Below are positions 24,901 through 33,382 of a DNA stretch of 64,000 bases, piece after piece. Each line of letters opens with the position of its first letter. The stretch's first letter is position 1. The translations under genes were made by a program, and so were the position numbers. Source of the stretch: Fimenecus sp052298855 (GTDB lineage: Bacteria > Bacillota > Clostridia > Oscillospirales > Acutalibacteraceae); the NCBI GenBank assembly GCA_052298855.1, contig DAVZXP010000001.1, forward strand, positions 1 through 64,000, in the 5' to 3' direction. The notes under the pieces were generated by a model. The model did not search any database, was not told the DNA's origin, and saw nothing but the letters and a program-made list of their open reading frames with translations.

Positions 24901-25771
24901 CGTCTGAAATATATTCAAGCAAATCGTCACAGTAGTCTTTCTTTTCAAAAATAACTACCGAATACGAATATGTATTGTCTGTAATATTAAATGAAATTAT
25001 ATACTTGTCGCCGTTTCTTGTAAGACGTGACTCAAAGCCGAATACACGTCCCCAAACGGTAACTCTGTCATCGGCAGAAGTAATATCCGCCATTTTCATA
25101 GGTGCACCCTTGATTTTGTTGCCGTAAATAACCTTTAAGCTGTCGGTGTAGTAGGGATAACCCTCTTCGATAACTTCAGCTTTCAAAGGCTCGTCCTTCT
25201 TGACAGGCTTTGCTTTAATCTGCTTTTCACGCATCTGCTCGTCAATTTTCTGTTGTTTCTGTATAAGCGTCTGCGCCGAGTCCTCCGTTTCCCCTTCCTG
25301 CTCGATAAACACTTTCAAATCGGCATTAAAGCGTTCCTTGAGGAGCCTCTCAACCGCCTTGTCGCAACCTGCCGTGCAAAGCACGTCCTTACCGCCGTGA
25401 GCAAGTTCTATGTGAAGTTCGCCATCTGTTTCATAAGAGAAAACACAATCCTCCAAAAAGCCGTTTGCGACAACAACTCTGCGTTTTATAATCTCACGCA
25501 ATTCGCCGTCATATTTATTCGTCAAAAGTGAGCCGTCAAAAACAGGCTCGATTGAAAACTCGGAAATGCCGAGTCCGTTTGCAATAATCCTGCCTATCGT
25601 ATCAACTGTTCTCTCCGACATAAGTATAGGGAAAAAGACGACCGCCGTAACGCTGTCGCCTGCTTCATCACTGCTTTTGAGCAATCTCAAAACTTTTGCG
25701 TTTTTAAGTGCTCTGTCATATTTCGTAAGCTCATCTGCAAAGTCTGCAAACAAATCGTAAAATCCATTCAT
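21983..25771 (-). CDS. polC: DNA polymerase III, PolC type, lacking the exonuclease insert
   Basis: A 1262-residue replicative polymerase of the Gram-positive PolC type. Domains in order: N-terminal domain (1-~200), OB fold (~235-318), PHP domain beginning at HLHTNMSSMDG (336-346) and continuing to GDVHFLDP (~553-560), zinc ribbon (C729, C732, C754, C757), the polymerase core with catalytic aspartates D783 and D785 (APDIDLNF), and HhH and tau-binding C-terminus. In Bacillus-type PolC a ~180-residue DEDD proofreading exonuclease interrupts PHP after the VDD motif; here VDD (398-400) is followed only twelve residues later by TYHMIILV. The length (about 1430 in B. subtilis) agrees with a clean deletion. 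It is the last gene of the pyrH-to-polC operon. Confidence 0.95.
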   Translation of the reverse strand: MNGFYDLFADFADELTKYDRALKNAKVLRLLKSSDEAGDSVTAVVFFPILMSERTVDTIGRIIANGLGISEFSIEPVFDGSLLTNKYDGELREIIKRRVVVANGFLEDCVFSYETDGELHIELAHGGKDVLCTAGCDKAVERLLKERFNADLKVFIEQEGETEDSAQTLIQKQQKIDEQMREKQIKAKPVKKDEPLKAEVIEEGYPYYTDSLKVIYGNKIKGAPMKMADITSADDRVTVWGRVFGFESRLTRNGDKYIISFNITDNTYSYSVVIFEKKDYCDDLLEYISDGKYVVLAGSMSFDKYRGENVINPRSICLVAPIEKKDNAPEKRVELHLHTNMSSMDGMTPPAELVKRAISWGHKAIAITDHGCVQGFPDAANAAKGKIKIIYGVEAYFVDDMKNPEAEIKDLPTYHMIILVKNSVGLKNLYKLVSMSNIKYFYKKPRMPKSEILKHREGLIIGSACEAGNLYRAILDELPDEEIAEIASFYDYIEIQPTGNNRFMLAAHSDPNAKNPERNKRYDKITCVEDIENINRRLISIADGLGKPVVATGDVHFLDPVDAQYRAILMAGQGFEDADNQAPLYFKTTEEMMSDLAYLGEETAKEVVITNPNKIADMIETLRPFPDGTYQPSIEGSEEQLREICWAKARDWYEKDGVVPEIVTNRLNRELDSIIEHGFAVLYIIAQKLVWDSEDHGYHVGSRGSVGSSFVATMAGISEVNPLVPHYRCPKCKYTQFFEHGEYGSGFDMPPAKCPECGTDLIRDGHEIPFETFLGFHGDKAPDIDLNFSGEYQGKAHRYTEELFGSSHVFKAGTTASVADKTAYGFVKKYLEAKGKTVSRAEEDRLTVGCTGVKRTTGQHPGGMVVVPNAYDVYDFTPVQYPADDTTSDMETTHFDFHSLHDTILKLDILGHDVPTLYKHLEDLTGIPVMDVDVCDPKIIGLCTSPEPLGLKPEDIDCETGTLSIPEMGTPFVRQMLIEAQPHTFSDLLQISGLSHGTDVWNGNAQDLINNGTCTISEVIGCRDGIMTYLIHAGLESSMAFNIMEKTRKGIVAKIGFPEGAEEAMRACNVPEWYMESCRKIKYMFPKAHAAAYVIAALRLGWYKIYKPLEYYTAFLTVRGGDLDASTVIKGRDAVRQKMKEIDQKVREKTASAKDKDQYTALQVVNEMMARNIELLPVDIYKSKAKDYIIEDGKIRMPFGALSGVGDSAAIPLAAARDDGGGEFVSIEDFAARAKAGKSTIELLRDCGAFGDLPESSQLTLF

Positions 25772-25805
25772 ATTATATGTAAATCCTTAATGTAAACGTC
25801 TTTAG

Positions 25806-26855
25806 TTATAAATTGTCTATTTCCTTTAAGAGCTCCTCAACAATTTTGTTTTCGGGAACTTTTTTGAGTATCTCACCATGCTTAAAGATAAGCCCGTAGC
25901 CGTCACCGCCCGCAACGCCTATATCAGCTTCTTTTGCTTCGCCCGGACCGTTTACCGCACAGCCCATAACAGCAACTTTTATCGGATTATGAACATTTGC
26001 AAGTTCCTTTTCAACCTTTTCGGCAAGAGAAATCAAATCGATTTTAGTTCTTCCGCAAGTCGGACAGGAAACTATCTGCGGACAATCCTTTTTAATGCCG
26101 ACCGCCTTTAATATGTCGAAGCCTGCCGCAACCTCCGAAACGGGATCAGCCGTAAGCGAAACTCTTATCGTGTCGCCTATGCCGTCGAGCAAAAGCGCAC
26201 CGATACCTGCGGCGGATTTAAGCATACCCATATGACGGGTGCCTGCCTCGGTAACTCCGAGATGAAGCGGATAATCGCATTGCTGTGCAACAAGCCTGTA
26301 AGCCGCAACCATAGTCGGCACATCGGATGATTTAATCGAAATCACTATATCGTTAAAGTCGAATTTTTCAAGCAAAGAAGCGTGCCGCAACGCACTCTCA
26401 CACAATGCCTCGGGTGTAACGTGACCGTACTTTTTAAGCAAATCCTTTTCGAGAGAGCCTGAATTCACGCCGATTCTTATCGGAATATTTTTCTGCCTGC
26501 AAGCGTCGGCAACCGCCTTAATTCTATCGTCAGAGCCGATATTACCGGGGTTTATTCTGATCTTGTCAACGCCTGCCGCCACGCTTTCAAGCGCACATTT
26601 ATAGTCAAAATGGATATCCGCAACAACGGGTATTTTAACCGCATTTTTTACGGCATAAAGCGTTTTAACCGCCTCAATATCCGGCACTGTAAGGCGGACG
26701 ATTTCGCAACCTGCCTTTTCGAGCTCAACAGCCTGCGCAACATTTCCCTCTATATCGTGAGCAAGAACGTTGAGCATTGACTGAACGGTAATTTTACTGC
26801 CCGAGCCGATTTCAACATTTCCCGCTTTAACAGTTCTTGTAATTCTGCGTTCCAT
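25806..26855 (-). CDS. ispG: 4-hydroxy-3-methylbut-2-enyl diphosphate synthase
   Basis: A 349-residue iron-sulfur enzyme of the MEP isoprenoid pathway that converts MEcPP to HMBPP. The N-terminal TIM barrel begins with TRTVKAGNVEIGSGSK, and the [4Fe-4S] ligands are in SCPTCGRTKID and GCAVNGPGEA, followed by ADIGVAGG. The length matches the short bacterial form. The ATG at 26855 has AGGGG eight bases upstream; a GTG three codons earlier overlaps that site. It sits 14 bp after rseP and together with dxr in the same operon provides two steps of the pathway that feeds UppS. Confidence 0.96.
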   Translation of the reverse strand: MERRITRTVKAGNVEIGSGSKITVQSMLNVLAHDIEGNVAQAVELEKAGCEIVRLTVPDIEAVKTLYAVKNAVKIPVVADIHFDYKCALESVAAGVDKIRINPGNIGSDDRIKAVADACRQKNIPIRIGVNSGSLEKDLLKKYGHVTPEALCESALRHASLLEKFDFNDIVISIKSSDVPTMVAAYRLVAQQCDYPLHLGVTEAGTRHMGMLKSAAGIGALLLDGIGDTIRVSLTADPVSEVAAGFDILKAVGIKKDCPQIVSCPTCGRTKIDLISLAEKVEKELANVHNPIKVAVMGCAVNGPGEAKEADIGVAGGDGYGLIFKHGEILKKVPENKIVEELLKEIDNL

Positions 26856-26869
26856 ATCCTGCACCCCTT

Positions 26870-27958
26870 TTAAGAACGAATAATTCTTACAATATCATTA
26901 TAGGTTACAAACACCATCAAAAGCATAAGCAATGCCAAGCCTGCCGCATGAACATAGCCCTCGTATTTCGGATTTATCGGCTTTCTTCTTATCGCCTCGA
27001 TTATAAGGAAGAAAAGTCTGCCGCCGTCAAGAGCCGGTAACGGTAAAAGGTTTGCTACACCGAGATTTATCGTGATAAGCGCCATTATAAACAGCAAATC
27101 GTCCATATTTCTGTTCGTCGCCGCCGAAGCTGTGACATCAGCGATAATATCGACAGTACCGACAGGCCCTGCAAGCTCGGAAGCACCGTATCTTCCCGTT
27201 ACAATATCAAAAAGACTCAACCATACAAGTCTTGCGATTGAAGCCGACTGTGTGAACGAGTTTTTCAAAACGCTCTTAAAGGTTGGCTTTTCGCCGACGA
27301 TAATAAAATCATAGGTTATCAGCGTTACGCCGTTTTGCTCGGTTGTCTGAAACTTAACGTCATTGAGCTCGACTTTTTCGCCGTTTCTCTCAACTGTAAA
27401 GTCGATAACACCGTCCTGACTTCTGCCCATAAGGAAGCTCAAATCCCTTTCGGAAAAGACCTTATGACCGTCGATTTTGACGATTTTATCGCCTGCCTGC
27501 AAGCCGTAATTAACGCTTGTTGCGCCGTCATAGAAGCTGTGAATGGTATTTGTGCCTATCAAATCCTTTGTGGTTGATAACAATACCGCCATAATGATTA
27601 CGCCGAGTATAAGGTTCATTACCGCACCTGCGACAACAATGAGAATTCTCTGAATAAGAGGTCTGTTGTTAAACGCACGCTCGTCTGTACTGTTTTCGTC
27701 CTCGCCCTCCATACTGACATATCCGCCTATCGGAAGGCAACGAACGGCATAGGTTGTTTCCCCTTTTTTCTTTTTGAAAACAGCGGGGCCCATACCGATT
27801 GAAAATTCGTTTATCTTTACCTTGCAAAGCTTTGCACAGATAAAGTGTCCGAATTCGTGAATCATAATAATAACGCCGAAGAACAACAGTGCAACCGCAA
27901 TAGTCCACACCTTTGACCAAACACCCGAAGCCGTAATTTCAAGTAATATTTTAACCAC
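26870..27958 (-). CDS. rseP: Site-2 protease RseP (M50 metalloprotease)
   Basis: A 362-residue membrane protease that cleaves transmembrane substrates such as anti-sigma factors or signal-peptide remnants. The zinc motif HEFGH (34-38) is in the first membrane helix, a PDZ domain lies at about 150-230 (YGLQAGDKIVKIDGHKV), and the second active-site motif is NLLPLPALDGGRLFF near 300. The reading frame begins with GTG at 27958, which overlaps the end of dxr by 8 bases; no other start with a better ribosome binding site was found. It is part of the cell-envelope operon. Confidence 0.94.
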   Translation of the reverse strand: MVKILLEITASGVWSKVWTIAVALLFFGVIIMIHEFGHFICAKLCKVKINEFSIGMGPAVFKKKKGETTYAVRCLPIGGYVSMEGEDENSTDERAFNNRPLIQRILIVVAGAVMNLILGVIIMAVLLSTTKDLIGTNTIHSFYDGATSVNYGLQAGDKIVKIDGHKVFSERDLSFLMGRSQDGVIDFTVERNGEKVELNDVKFQTTEQNGVTLITYDFIIVGEKPTFKSVLKNSFTQSASIARLVWLSLFDIVTGRYGASELAGPVGTVDIIADVTASAATNRNMDDLLFIMALITINLGVANLLPLPALDGGRLFFLIIEAIRRKPINPKYEGYVHAAGLALLMLLMVFVTYNDIVRIIRS

Positions 27959-29093
27959 CTATTTCTCTTGCAAATTTGTCAATTTCGAGTATATCCTCGA
28001 AAGTATAATTATCATAATGCGGAGTTTTTTCAAGCACCGCTTCGACCCTGTCGGCAATATCCAAAAATCCGATTTTGCCCTGACGGAACATAAGATTAGC
28101 CTGCTCATTTGCAGAGTTTACCGCCGCAGGATAAAGTCCGCCCATATTTATAGCCTTTCTGCAAAGGTTTATGCAACGGAAAGTTTCATAATCAGGCTCA
28201 AAAAACGTGAGCTTGCCTATCTGTGAAAGGCTCAGTTCTCCGACGGGAGATTCAAAGCGCTCGGGATAAGTCAAGGCGTACTGAATCGGTATTCTCATAT
28301 CGGGAAGTCCCAATTGAGCTATTACAGAGTTGTCGTCATACTCAACCGCCGAGTGAACAATGCTCTCCCTGTGGACAACAATATCGACGTCATCGGGCTT
28401 AACGGAAAACAGCCAAACCGCTTCGATAAGTTCAAGGCCCTTGTTCATCATTGTAGCGGAATCAATGGTTATTTTTGCACCCATGGACCAATTCGGATGC
28501 TTCAACGCTTTTTCAACCGTAACATCACGAAGCTCCTCTGCGGTTTTACCGAAAAACGGTCCGCCCGATGCTGTGAGTATTATTTTTTTCAAAGCCTTGT
28601 TAGTAGGTTTACCCTGCAAGCATTGAAATATTGCCGAATGTTCGGAATCGACGGGCAAAATTTCAACTCCATGCTTTTTAGCCTCGCTCATTACAAGCTG
28701 ACCGCCCGCTACGAGCGTTTCTTTGTTCGCAAGGGCAATTTTCTTTCCTGCATAAATTGCGGTAAGCGTAGGTTTAAGTCCTGCCATTCCCACAACGGAG
28801 TTAAGCACGGTATCGGCGCTCTGAATTTCAGCACATTCGCATACGCCGTCCATACCGCCTAACACCTTTATATCGGTATCGGCAAGCTTAATTTTAAGGT
28901 CGGCTGCCGCCTTTTCGTCAATAAGCGCAACCTTTTCGGGCTTGAATTCACGGGCTTGCTTTTCGATTTCATCAACACTCGAAAAAGCAGTTAAAGCCTT
29001 GACGCCGTAACCGCATTTGCGACAGACATCAAGACTTTGCTTACCTATTGAACCCGTTGAGCCTAAAATTGATAAATTTTCAGTCATCAGCAT
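27951..29093 (-). CDS. dxr: 1-deoxy-D-xylulose 5-phosphate reductoisomerase
   Basis: A 380-residue NADPH-dependent enzyme converting DXP to MEP, the first committed step of the MEP pathway. The nucleotide-binding motif GSTGSIGKQSLDV is at the N-terminus, substrate- and metal-binding motifs follow (ILPVDSEHSAIFQCL, TASGGPFF, HPNWSMGAKITIDSATMMN in parts). The start at 29093 overlaps the cdsA stop; an ATG two codons later is equally possible. It overlaps cdsA upstream and rseP downstream, so the genes are translationally coupled. Confidence 0.96.
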   Translation of the reverse strand: MLMTENLSILGSTGSIGKQSLDVCRKCGYGVKALTAFSSVDEIEKQAREFKPEKVALIDEKAAADLKIKLADTDIKVLGGMDGVCECAEIQSADTVLNSVVGMAGLKPTLTAIYAGKKIALANKETLVAGGQLVMSEAKKHGVEILPVDSEHSAIFQCLQGKPTNKALKKIILTASGGPFFGKTAEELRDVTVEKALKHPNWSMGAKITIDSATMMNKGLELIEAVWLFSVKPDDVDIVVHRESIVHSAVEYDDNSVIAQLGLPDMRIPIQYALTYPERFESPVGELSLSQIGKLTFFEPDYETFRCINLCRKAINMGGLYPAAVNSANEQANLMFRQGKIGFLDIADRVEAVLEKTPHYDNYTFEDILEIDKFAREIGG

Positions 29094-29950
29094 ACGACTC
29101 CATATAAAGTAATGAATGCATAAAGCATTGTAAGTACAAACAGGGCAGAGTCAAATCTGTCCATAACTCCGCCGTGACCGGGGAAAAGATTTCCGTAGTC
29201 CTTTACTCCGAAATTTCTCTTTATAACCGAAGCTGTAAGGTCGCCGCATATTCCGATAACGGAAAGTGCAAGCGAAACCAATATAACCCAACCGTAACCG
29301 ATTGTATGTACCGTAAAGAAGCATCTGTCAAAGACGGTAAACAACACAACATTGCTTACAACCGCACCGACAATACCGCCTATTGCACCCTCAACAGTCT
29401 TTTTCGGGCTAATCTTCGGGCAGAGCTTGTGCTTTCCGAAAAATCTTCCCGAAAAATATGCAAACGAGTCCGAAAGCCAAGCGGCAAACAGTCCGAGCAA
29501 TATAAAGAACAAATCGTAGTGGAAATCGAACTTGTCGGGATATGTTTCGCTCATATCGTTTAAGAAAATGAGTGTCGAAAAGCTCCACGGTACAAAGGTT
29601 GTCGAAATAATGACCGAAGCAACCTCCTCGAACTTTGTGTTTTCAAAGTCCGTGAGCATAAGCATAAACAAAACAACGCAATAAATAACAACTATTGCCG
29701 TTACGGGAATGACAATTCCCCTTTGCTCAAGCTCGGGTCTGAACTCATAAAACAACGGAACAAGCCCCGAAAACACAAGGCTTATATAGTATATTGCCTT
29801 GTTCTTGATTCCTATTACTTTTTCTATCTCCCTTGCGGCGATAACTGTAAAAATCGCCACAACAATCGAAAGTGCGGGCGTATCTCTAAATGCGAGCACA
29901 CCTACTGCGAACAACGCCGCCACAATGCCGGTTATCGTTCTTTTAAGCAT
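29087..29950 (-). CDS. cdsA: Phosphatidate cytidylyltransferase
   Basis: A 287-residue integral membrane enzyme making CDP-diacylglycerol from phosphatidate and CTP for phospholipid synthesis. About eight hydrophobic segments are visible. The family signature is complete near the C-terminus: SVIKRNFGVKDYGNLFPGHG, then GVMDRFDSA. It lies 23 bp after uppS and overlaps dxr by 7 bases. Confidence 0.95.
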   Translation of the reverse strand: MLKRTITGIVAALFAVGVLAFRDTPALSIVVAIFTVIAAREIEKVIGIKNKAIYYISLVFSGLVPLFYEFRPELEQRGIVIPVTAIVVIYCVVLFMLMLTDFENTKFEEVASVIISTTFVPWSFSTLIFLNDMSETYPDKFDFHYDLFFILLGLFAAWLSDSFAYFSGRFFGKHKLCPKISPKKTVEGAIGGIVGAVVSNVVLFTVFDRCFFTVHTIGYGWVILVSLALSVIGICGDLTASVIKRNFGVKDYGNLFPGHGGVMDRFDSALFVLTMLYAFITLYGVVC

Positions 29951-29973
29951 AAAAATCCCTCAATCCACACAAA

Positions 29974-30708
29974 TTATATTCCGCCGAATCTGCGGTTTCT
30001 TTTTTCAAAATTACGAAGAGCCTCAACAAGATTATCTTCCGAAAAATCAGGCCAAAGCACATCCGACGACCAGAACTCCGCATAAGCCGCCTGCCAAAGC
30101 AAGAAGTTTGAAAGTCGCTTCTCGCCGCTCGGGCGGATTATCAAATCGGGGTCGGGCATACCTGCCGTGTAAAGATTGTCGGAAATCATTTCCTCGGTTA
30201 TGTCGTCGGGCTTCAGCTTGCCCTTTTTAACCTGCTTTGCAAGCTCCTGCACCGAATGTACAATTTCCTGCCGTCCTCCGTAATTTACCGCAATATTGAG
30301 GTAAACCTTTGTTTTATCCTTAGTTATCCTCTCGCTGTATTTCATCATTGCAAGTATATCCTTGGGAAGTCCCGACTTGTCGCCGATGAAATTCACCTGA
30401 ATACCCTTTTCCTCATTCTCCGCCTTGCGTTCGTCAAGCTCTTTGAGGTACTCTCTGAAAAGATCCATTATTGCGGATACTTCTTCCTTCGGGCGTTTCC
30501 AATTCTCAGTCGAAAACGCATAAAAGGTAAGATATTTAATTCCGAGGTCGCCTGCAAACTCACCTATTTTTCTGAAAGTTTTAGCACCCTCGATATGTCC
30601 TTTGTAGCGTGGCAAGCCTCTTTCCTTTGCCCATCTTCCGTTGCCGTCCATAATGAAACCGATATGCTTCGGCAACACCTCAAAGGTCGGTAAATTATTT
30701 AAGTCCAT
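29974..30708 (-). CDS. uppS: Isoprenyl transferase (undecaprenyl diphosphate synthase)
   Basis: A 244-residue cis-prenyltransferase that makes the C55 lipid carrier for cell-wall synthesis. The catalytic aspartate is in IMDGNGRWA (D21), and the other family motifs are present (GHIEGAKTFRKI, YLTFYAFSTENW, LIIRPSGEKRLSNFLLWQ, Y/F-W/DVLWPDF). It follows frr after 66 bp containing a small hairpin. Its substrates come from the MEP pathway genes further along the same operon. Confidence 0.96.
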   Translation of the reverse strand: MDLNNLPTFEVLPKHIGFIMDGNGRWAKERGLPRYKGHIEGAKTFRKIGEFAGDLGIKYLTFYAFSTENWKRPKEEVSAIMDLFREYLKELDERKAENEEKGIQVNFIGDKSGLPKDILAMMKYSERITKDKTKVYLNIAVNYGGRQEIVHSVQELAKQVKKGKLKPDDITEEMISDNLYTAGMPDPDLIIRPSGEKRLSNFLLWQAAYAEFWSSDVLWPDFSEDNLVEALRNFEKRNRRFGGI

Positions 30709-30747
30709 ATTAACCGCCTTTCATAAAAATCCGATAATCGCACAACA

Positions 30748-30763
30748 CCCCTCAAAAGAGGGG
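30748..30763. other. Small hairpin between frr and uppS
   Basis: ACCCCTC, a tetraloop AAAA and GAGGGGC form a short GC-rich hairpin in the 66-bp gap. On the minus strand it is not followed by a T run, so it is more likely an mRNA-stability element or weak attenuator than a terminator. Confidence 0.4.
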
Positions 30764-30774
30764 CTTTTGGCAGA

Positions 30775-31329
30775 TTATATTTCCATAATGTCTTTTTCTT
30801 TTTTGGCAGCGAGTTCGTCAGCTTCCTTTACAAACTTGTCTGTAATCTTCTGAATTTTATCCTCGCCGTTGTGAAGGTCATCCTCTGTGATAACGCTGTC
30901 CTTCTTCATCTTTTTGAGCTTTTCGATAGCGTCTCTTCTGATAGAACGGATAGCAACCTTGCACTCCTCGGCATACTTGCTTACGTCTTTGCAGAGAAGC
31001 TTTCTCTTCTCCTCGGTAAGAGGCGGGAAAGCAAGTCTGATTACTCTGCCGTCATTTGTCGGGTTAATTCCCAAATCCGAGGTCTGAATAGCCTTTTCAA
31101 TGGGCTTGAGTGTTGAAATATCCCACGGCTGAATGATAAGGTTTACACCCTCCTGAACCGAAACGGCAGCCATCTGCTGAATGGGGGTGGGTACACCGTA
31201 ATAGTCAACTACGATTTTATCAAGAACAGCGGGAGATGCTCTGCCCACTCTCATTGTAACAAATTCATTGTGAAGTGCCTTTATGGACTTCTCCATTTTT
31301 TCTGTTGCGAAATCAAATACCTCTTGCAT
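30775..31329 (-). CDS. frr: Ribosome recycling factor
   Basis: A 184-residue cytoplasmic protein that splits post-termination ribosomes together with EF-G. The length and the motifs (RVGRASPAVLDKIVVDYYG, then NDGRVIRLAFPPLTEEKR, then RSIRRDA) are fully typical. It is the second gene of the pyrH operon, 22 bp after pyrH. Confidence 0.97.
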   Translation of the reverse strand: MQEVFDFATEKMEKSIKALHNEFVTMRVGRASPAVLDKIVVDYYGVPTPIQQMAAVSVQEGVNLIIQPWDISTLKPIEKAIQTSDLGINPTNDGRVIRLAFPPLTEEKRKLLCKDVSKYAEECKVAIRSIRRDAIEKLKKMKKDSVITEDDLHNGEDKIQKITDKFVKEADELAAKKEKDIMEI

Positions 31330-31351
31330 TATTATTGCCCTCCTGAAATTA

Positions 31352-32056
31352 TTATTTTACTAAAGTTCCGACATTCTCACCGCTTACGGCTCTGAGAATA
31401 TTCTCGGGGTCTTCAAGGTTGAAAACGAGAATCGGAATGTTATTATCTCTGCAAAGCGAAGCCGCCGTGCTGTCCATAACCGCAAGTCCCTTGTTCAAAA
31501 CCTCAGAATGTGAAAGCGTATCGTACTTCACAGCGTCCGAATACTTGTTGGGGTCCTTGTCATAAACGCCGTCAACATTTGTCGCTTTAAGAATTACATC
31601 GGCACCGATTTCAGCTGCCCTCAAAGCCGCTGTTGTATCGGTTGAGAAGAACGGACTGCCTGTTCCGCAGCCGAAGATAACAACCTTACCGTCTTCGAGG
31701 TGTCTGACAGCCTCATCTCTTACAAACGGCTCTGCGATACGACGCATATCGATAGCGGTCATAACCCTTGTCGGCACGCCCTTTTGCTCGAGTGTGTCCG
31801 CAAGTGCAAGCGAGTTCATTACAGTTGCAAGCATACCGATATGGTCTGCTCTTGTTCTGTCCATGCTTCCGCTTGAACGGCCTCTCCAAAAATTTCCGCC
31901 GCCGACAACAAGTCCTATCTGCACGCCTGTATCGGCGCATTTCTTGACCCAATCGCAAACGGAGCTTATAACGTCAAAGTCAAAGCCGTGTCCCTGCTCA
32001 CCGGCAAGCACCTCTCCGCTTAACTTTAAAAGTATTCTCTTATAAACCGGTTCCAT
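31352..32056 (-). CDS. pyrH: UMP kinase
   Basis: A 234-residue hexameric bacterial UMP kinase of the amino-acid-kinase family, phosphorylating UMP to UDP. Characteristic motifs are KRILLKLSGEVLAG, VVGGGNFWRGR, DHIGMLATVMNSLALADTLE and ATNVDGVYDKDP. GGAGG lies eight bases before the start. It heads the pyrH-frr-uppS-cdsA-dxr-rseP-ispG-polC operon; rpsB and tsf, which often precede it, are absent here and a divergent glycan gene lies upstream instead. Confidence 0.97.
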   Translation of the reverse strand: MEPVYKRILLKLSGEVLAGEQGHGFDFDVISSVCDWVKKCADTGVQIGLVVGGGNFWRGRSSGSMDRTRADHIGMLATVMNSLALADTLEQKGVPTRVMTAIDMRRIAEPFVRDEAVRHLEDGKVVIFGCGTGSPFFSTDTTAALRAAEIGADVILKATNVDGVYDKDPNKYSDAVKYDTLSHSEVLNKGLAVMDSTAASLCRDNNIPILVFNLEDPENILRAVSGENVGTLVK

Positions 32057-32119
32057 TCAAATTCCTCCGTACCTCCGCCACGGATTTTCGCCGTGCGGAT
32101 TACATAAATTTACACATAT

Positions 32120-32148
32120 ATTTTACAGTAAATATTCCGTTGTGTAAA
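32120..32148 (-). promoter_or_regulatory. Promoter of the pyrH operon
   Basis: On the minus strand TTTACA (32143-32148) and TAAAAT (32120-32125) are 17 bases apart, about 64 bases upstream of pyrH. Confidence 0.6.
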
Positions 32149-32210
32149 GAGCTATTTTGTTAATAAAAATTATTTAAGGGTAATCCTCTTGACACTATGC
32201 ACAAACTTTG

Positions 32211-32239
32211 TTGACTTATTATTGAAAAGGTAATATAAT
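32211..32239 (+). promoter_or_regulatory. Promoter of the nahK operon
   Basis: TTGACT (32211-32216) and TATAAT (32234-32239) are exactly 17 bases apart, 36 bases before the ATG at 32276. Confidence 0.8.
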
Positions 32240-32275
32240 TGTAACAATACTATGTTATTGGGGAAAGGTAAATAT

Positions 32276-33379
32276 ATGGAAACTCCTTTTGATATAGAGT
32301 TTATTGCCGATTCGTTCAACCTTGACGGCAGTTATGTCGGCTACAAGGTCAAAAACGACGGTCATATAAACTCTACTTATGTTATCAACTTTGAGGACGG
32401 AGACGGTTGCCCGAAAAGGTATACGCTTCAGAAAATAAACACTTATGTATTTAAGGACACCGACAAGCTTATGTCAAATATCGTCGGCGTTACCTCACAC
32501 ATAAAAAATAAGCTCGGTGACTATGAACGCCGCACGCTTAATTTCCTGCCTGCAAAGGACGGAAAATACTATGCCGTTGATTCAAACGGCGATTGCTGGA
32601 GATGTTATGACTACATTGACAACGCATACACCTGCAATATCATTGAGTCGGCTGATGTTTTCTACAACGCAGGTAAATCCTTCGGCAATTTTCAAAAGCT
32701 TCTCTCGGATTATCCGATTGATGAGCTTTTTGAGACTATTCCCAAGTTCCACAACACATATTCAAGATTTAATGATTTCCTGAAGGCTGTTGAAAGAGAT
32801 GCTTCGGGCAGAGCTTCAAGCGTTAAGGATGAAATTCAATTTGTTCTCGACAGAGAGGCGGATACAAAGGTGCTCCTTGCAGAGCTTGAAAAAAATGCGC
32901 TTCCGCTTCGTGTTACACACAATGACACAAAGCTCAACAATATTTTGTTCGACAGCGAAACCAACGAGGGCATTTGCATTATCGACCTTGATACGGTAAT
33001 GCCCGGCCTTTCGCTTTATGACTTCGGAGACAGCATCCGCTTCGGTGCAAACACCGCAAGCGAGGACGAAAAGGACCTTTCAAAAGTTTCCTTGAGTCTT
33101 GAACTTTATAAGGCTTACACAAGAGGCTATCTCTCAACTGCAAAAGACAGCCTTACCGAAAAGGAAATATTCTATCTTCCGTTCTCGGCAAAGCTTATGA
33201 CACTTGAATGCGGTATGAGATTTTTGACTGACTATCTTGACGGCGACGTTTATTTCAAAACGGAATATCCCGAGCATAACCTTGTCCGTTGCAGGGATCA
33301 GTTTGCACTCGTTGCCGACATTGAAAAGAAATATGAACAAATGCAGGAAGTAACTCAAAACGCTGTGAATGAGGATTAA
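32276..33379 (+). CDS. nahK: N-acetylhexosamine 1-kinase
   Basis: A 367-residue aminoglycoside-phosphotransferase-fold kinase. Several long stretches match what I recall of Bifidobacterium longum NahK: LPLRVTHNDTKLNNIL with the catalytic Asp and metal Asn, FGDSIRFGA, DEKDLSKV, LECGMRFL and YPEHNLVR. NahK phosphorylates GlcNAc and GalNAc at C1 after cleavage of lacto-N-biose or galacto-N-biose. The ATG at 32276 has AAAGG seven bases upstream; the eight codons before it contain the ribosome binding site. It is followed after three bases by a GH35 beta-galactosidase, which can release the amino sugar, so the two form a coherent operon. Confidence 0.88.
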   Translation: METPFDIEFIADSFNLDGSYVGYKVKNDGHINSTYVINFEDGDGCPKRYTLQKINTYVFKDTDKLMSNIVGVTSHIKNKLGDYERRTLNFLPAKDGKYYAVDSNGDCWRCYDYIDNAYTCNIIESADVFYNAGKSFGNFQKLLSDYPIDELFETIPKFHNTYSRFNDFLKAVERDASGRASSVKDEIQFVLDREADTKVLLAELEKNALPLRVTHNDTKLNNILFDSETNEGICIIDLDTVMPGLSLYDFGDSIRFGANTASEDEKDLSKVSLSLELYKAYTRGYLSTAKDSLTEKEIFYLPFSAKLMTLECGMRFLTDYLDGDVYFKTEYPEHNLVRCRDQFALVADIEKKYEQMQEVTQNAVNED

Positions 33380-33382
33380 AAT

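Noticed and set aside
30748..30763. Hairpin between frr and uppS as an operon terminator.
   Set aside because: No T run follows on the transcribed strand and the gene order across it is a conserved operon.
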